Both the position numbers and the translations under genes were made by a program. A stretch of 7,234 nt of DNA, taken from the NCBI GenBank assembly GCA_946615295.1, contig CAMOHL010000035.1, forward strand, positions 1 through 7,234, given 5' to 3'. The stretch comes from an uncultured Clostridia bacterium (GTDB lineage: Bacteria > Bacillota > Clostridia > Christensenellales > UBA1242). The first letter of the stretch is position 1. The number at the start of each line of letters is the position of its first letter. The notes beneath the pieces were generated by a model. That model made no database searches, had not been told where the DNA came from, and was given only the letters and a program-made list of their open reading frames with translations. This document shows positions 6,962-7,234 of this stretch, one piece after another.

Positions 6962-6982
6962 AAATTTGCTAGCAAAATTTGC
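6962..6982. promoter_or_regulatory. Compound palindrome between the flippase gene and dus
   Basis: TTTGCTAGCAAA (6965-6976) is a perfect 12-bp palindrome. It overlaps a second one, GCAAA-A-TTTGC (6972-6982), so AAATTTGC occurs twice, 13 bp apart (6962-6969 and 6975-6982). It starts 3 nt after the flippase stop codon. It covers the -35 region of the putative dus promoter. No T run follows, so it is not a terminator. A repressor or activator site is an inference. Confidence 0.4.
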
Positions 6983-6992
6983 ATTGTTAATA

Positions 6993-6998
6993 TATAAT
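6993..6998 (+). promoter_or_regulatory. Candidate -10 box directly before the dus start codon
   Basis: A perfect TATAAT lies 6 nt before the ATG at 7005, so transcription would begin at or next to the start codon. No good -35 box is seen at 16-19 nt upstream (TAGCAA at the 17-nt position); the palindrome at 6965-6976 occupies that place instead. In AT-rich DNA a lone TATAAT can be chance. Confidence 0.35.
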
Positions 6999-7004
6999 TT
7001 AAGT

Positions 7005-7234
7005 ATGAAAATAGGAGATTTTGAAACAAAGAGCAACATATTTCTTGCTCCAATGGCAGGATATACTGATGTTGCTTTTAGAAAGCAGTGCAAATTTTTT
7101 GGAGCAGGTTTAACAACAACTGAAATGGTCAGTGCAAAAGGTCTTATTTATGATAGCGAAAAAACAAAAGAACTTTTGTATACTTCAAAACTTGAAGACA
7201 TAAAAGTTGTTCAACTTTTTGGACACGAACCTGA
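7005..7234 (+). CDS. dusB: tRNA-dihydrouridine synthase, 3'-truncated by the window
   Basis: Dus enzymes are flavoproteins that reduce specific uridines in tRNA to dihydrouridine, using FMN and NADPH. Only 76 codons and two bases are visible. They contain the N-terminal family marks: APMAGYTDVAFR (15-26, FMN-binding start of the TIM barrel), FGAGLTTTEMVSAKGL (32-47) and VVQLFGHEP (68-76). The catalytic cysteine (in the NxGCP motif, around residue 100 in the family) lies beyond the right edge. ATG 7005 gives the usual M-K-I-G opening, so I keep it although no Shine-Dalgarno precedes it; an in-frame TTG at 6984 would add seven residues and has no better site. The gene lies 45 nt after the flippase gene with no terminator between, so it may be read from the spoVT unit or from its own start-abutting promoter. 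The DusB subfamily is likely from the wording of the motifs, but DusA and DusC cannot be strictly excluded from this fragment. Confidence 0.92.
   Translation, partial: MKIGDFETKSNIFLAPMAGYTDVAFRKQCKFFGAGLTTTEMVSAKGLIYDSEKTKELLYTSKLEDIKVVQLFGHEP

Noticed and set aside
7011..7019. AGGAGA-like sequence as a ribosome binding site for an internal dus start
   Set aside because: No start codon follows at a usable distance, and these bases encode the conserved K-I-G-D opening of the Dus protein.
6206..7093. Two 147-residue minus-strand frames at 6206-6649 and 6650-7093
   Set aside because: They are antisense to the flippase and dus genes; the second crosses the flippase-dus junction. Neither has recognisable motifs.

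Overview
The window is an AT-rich, low-GC stretch with every supported gene on the + strand. Standard SD-led ORFs end at TAA or TGA, and TGA acts as a true stop (one TGA sits 1 nt before the next ATG), so a Mollicutes-type code is unlikely. A SpoVT regulator directly followed by a SpoVB/YabM-type flippase points to a Bacillota (Firmicutes) lineage descended from endospore formers, most likely a low-GC clostridial one. The finer taxonomic placement is inference.

Layout: (1) 2-1954 is the 3' part of a large acidic, Asn/Tyr/Asp-rich protein of unrecognised family that is open at the left edge. Its C-terminal third carries about five copies, whole or half, of a roughly 40-residue module (F-x-x-T-x-D ... 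K-x-Y-Y ... L-V-E-x-P ... Y-Y-E-K). It ends at a strong intrinsic terminator (1956-1984). (2) After a 244-nt intergenic region with a well-formed sigma-A-like promoter comes a complete cardiolipin synthase (cls, 2199-3665) with two HKD motifs. (3) An 81-nt gap with its own promoter leads to a six-or-so-pass membrane protein with a long acidic cytoplasmic-type tail (3747-4643), closed by an AU-rich GAAA-loop terminator (4665-4703). (4) spoVT (4769-5299) and a SpoVB/YabM-type flippase (5301-6959) are separated by 1 nt and are clearly one transcription unit. (5) A 45-nt gap with a compound palindrome and a -10 box abutting the start codon leads to the beginning of a tRNA-dihydrouridine synthase (7005 to the right edge).

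The functional theme of the right two thirds is membrane and envelope: phospholipid synthesis, an uncharacterised membrane protein, a lipid-linked sugar flippase, and a sporulation regulator. The spoVT-flippase order matches B. subtilis spoVT-yabM, but the mfd and mazG genes that flank that pair in B. subtilis are not here. The left gene looks unrelated (surface or phage-type structural protein) and is insulated by its terminator. I see no rRNA, tRNA, CRISPR array, insertion sequence or obvious new multi-gene system. The most unusual items are the repeat-bearing left protein and the apparently leaderless dus start with its palindrome.
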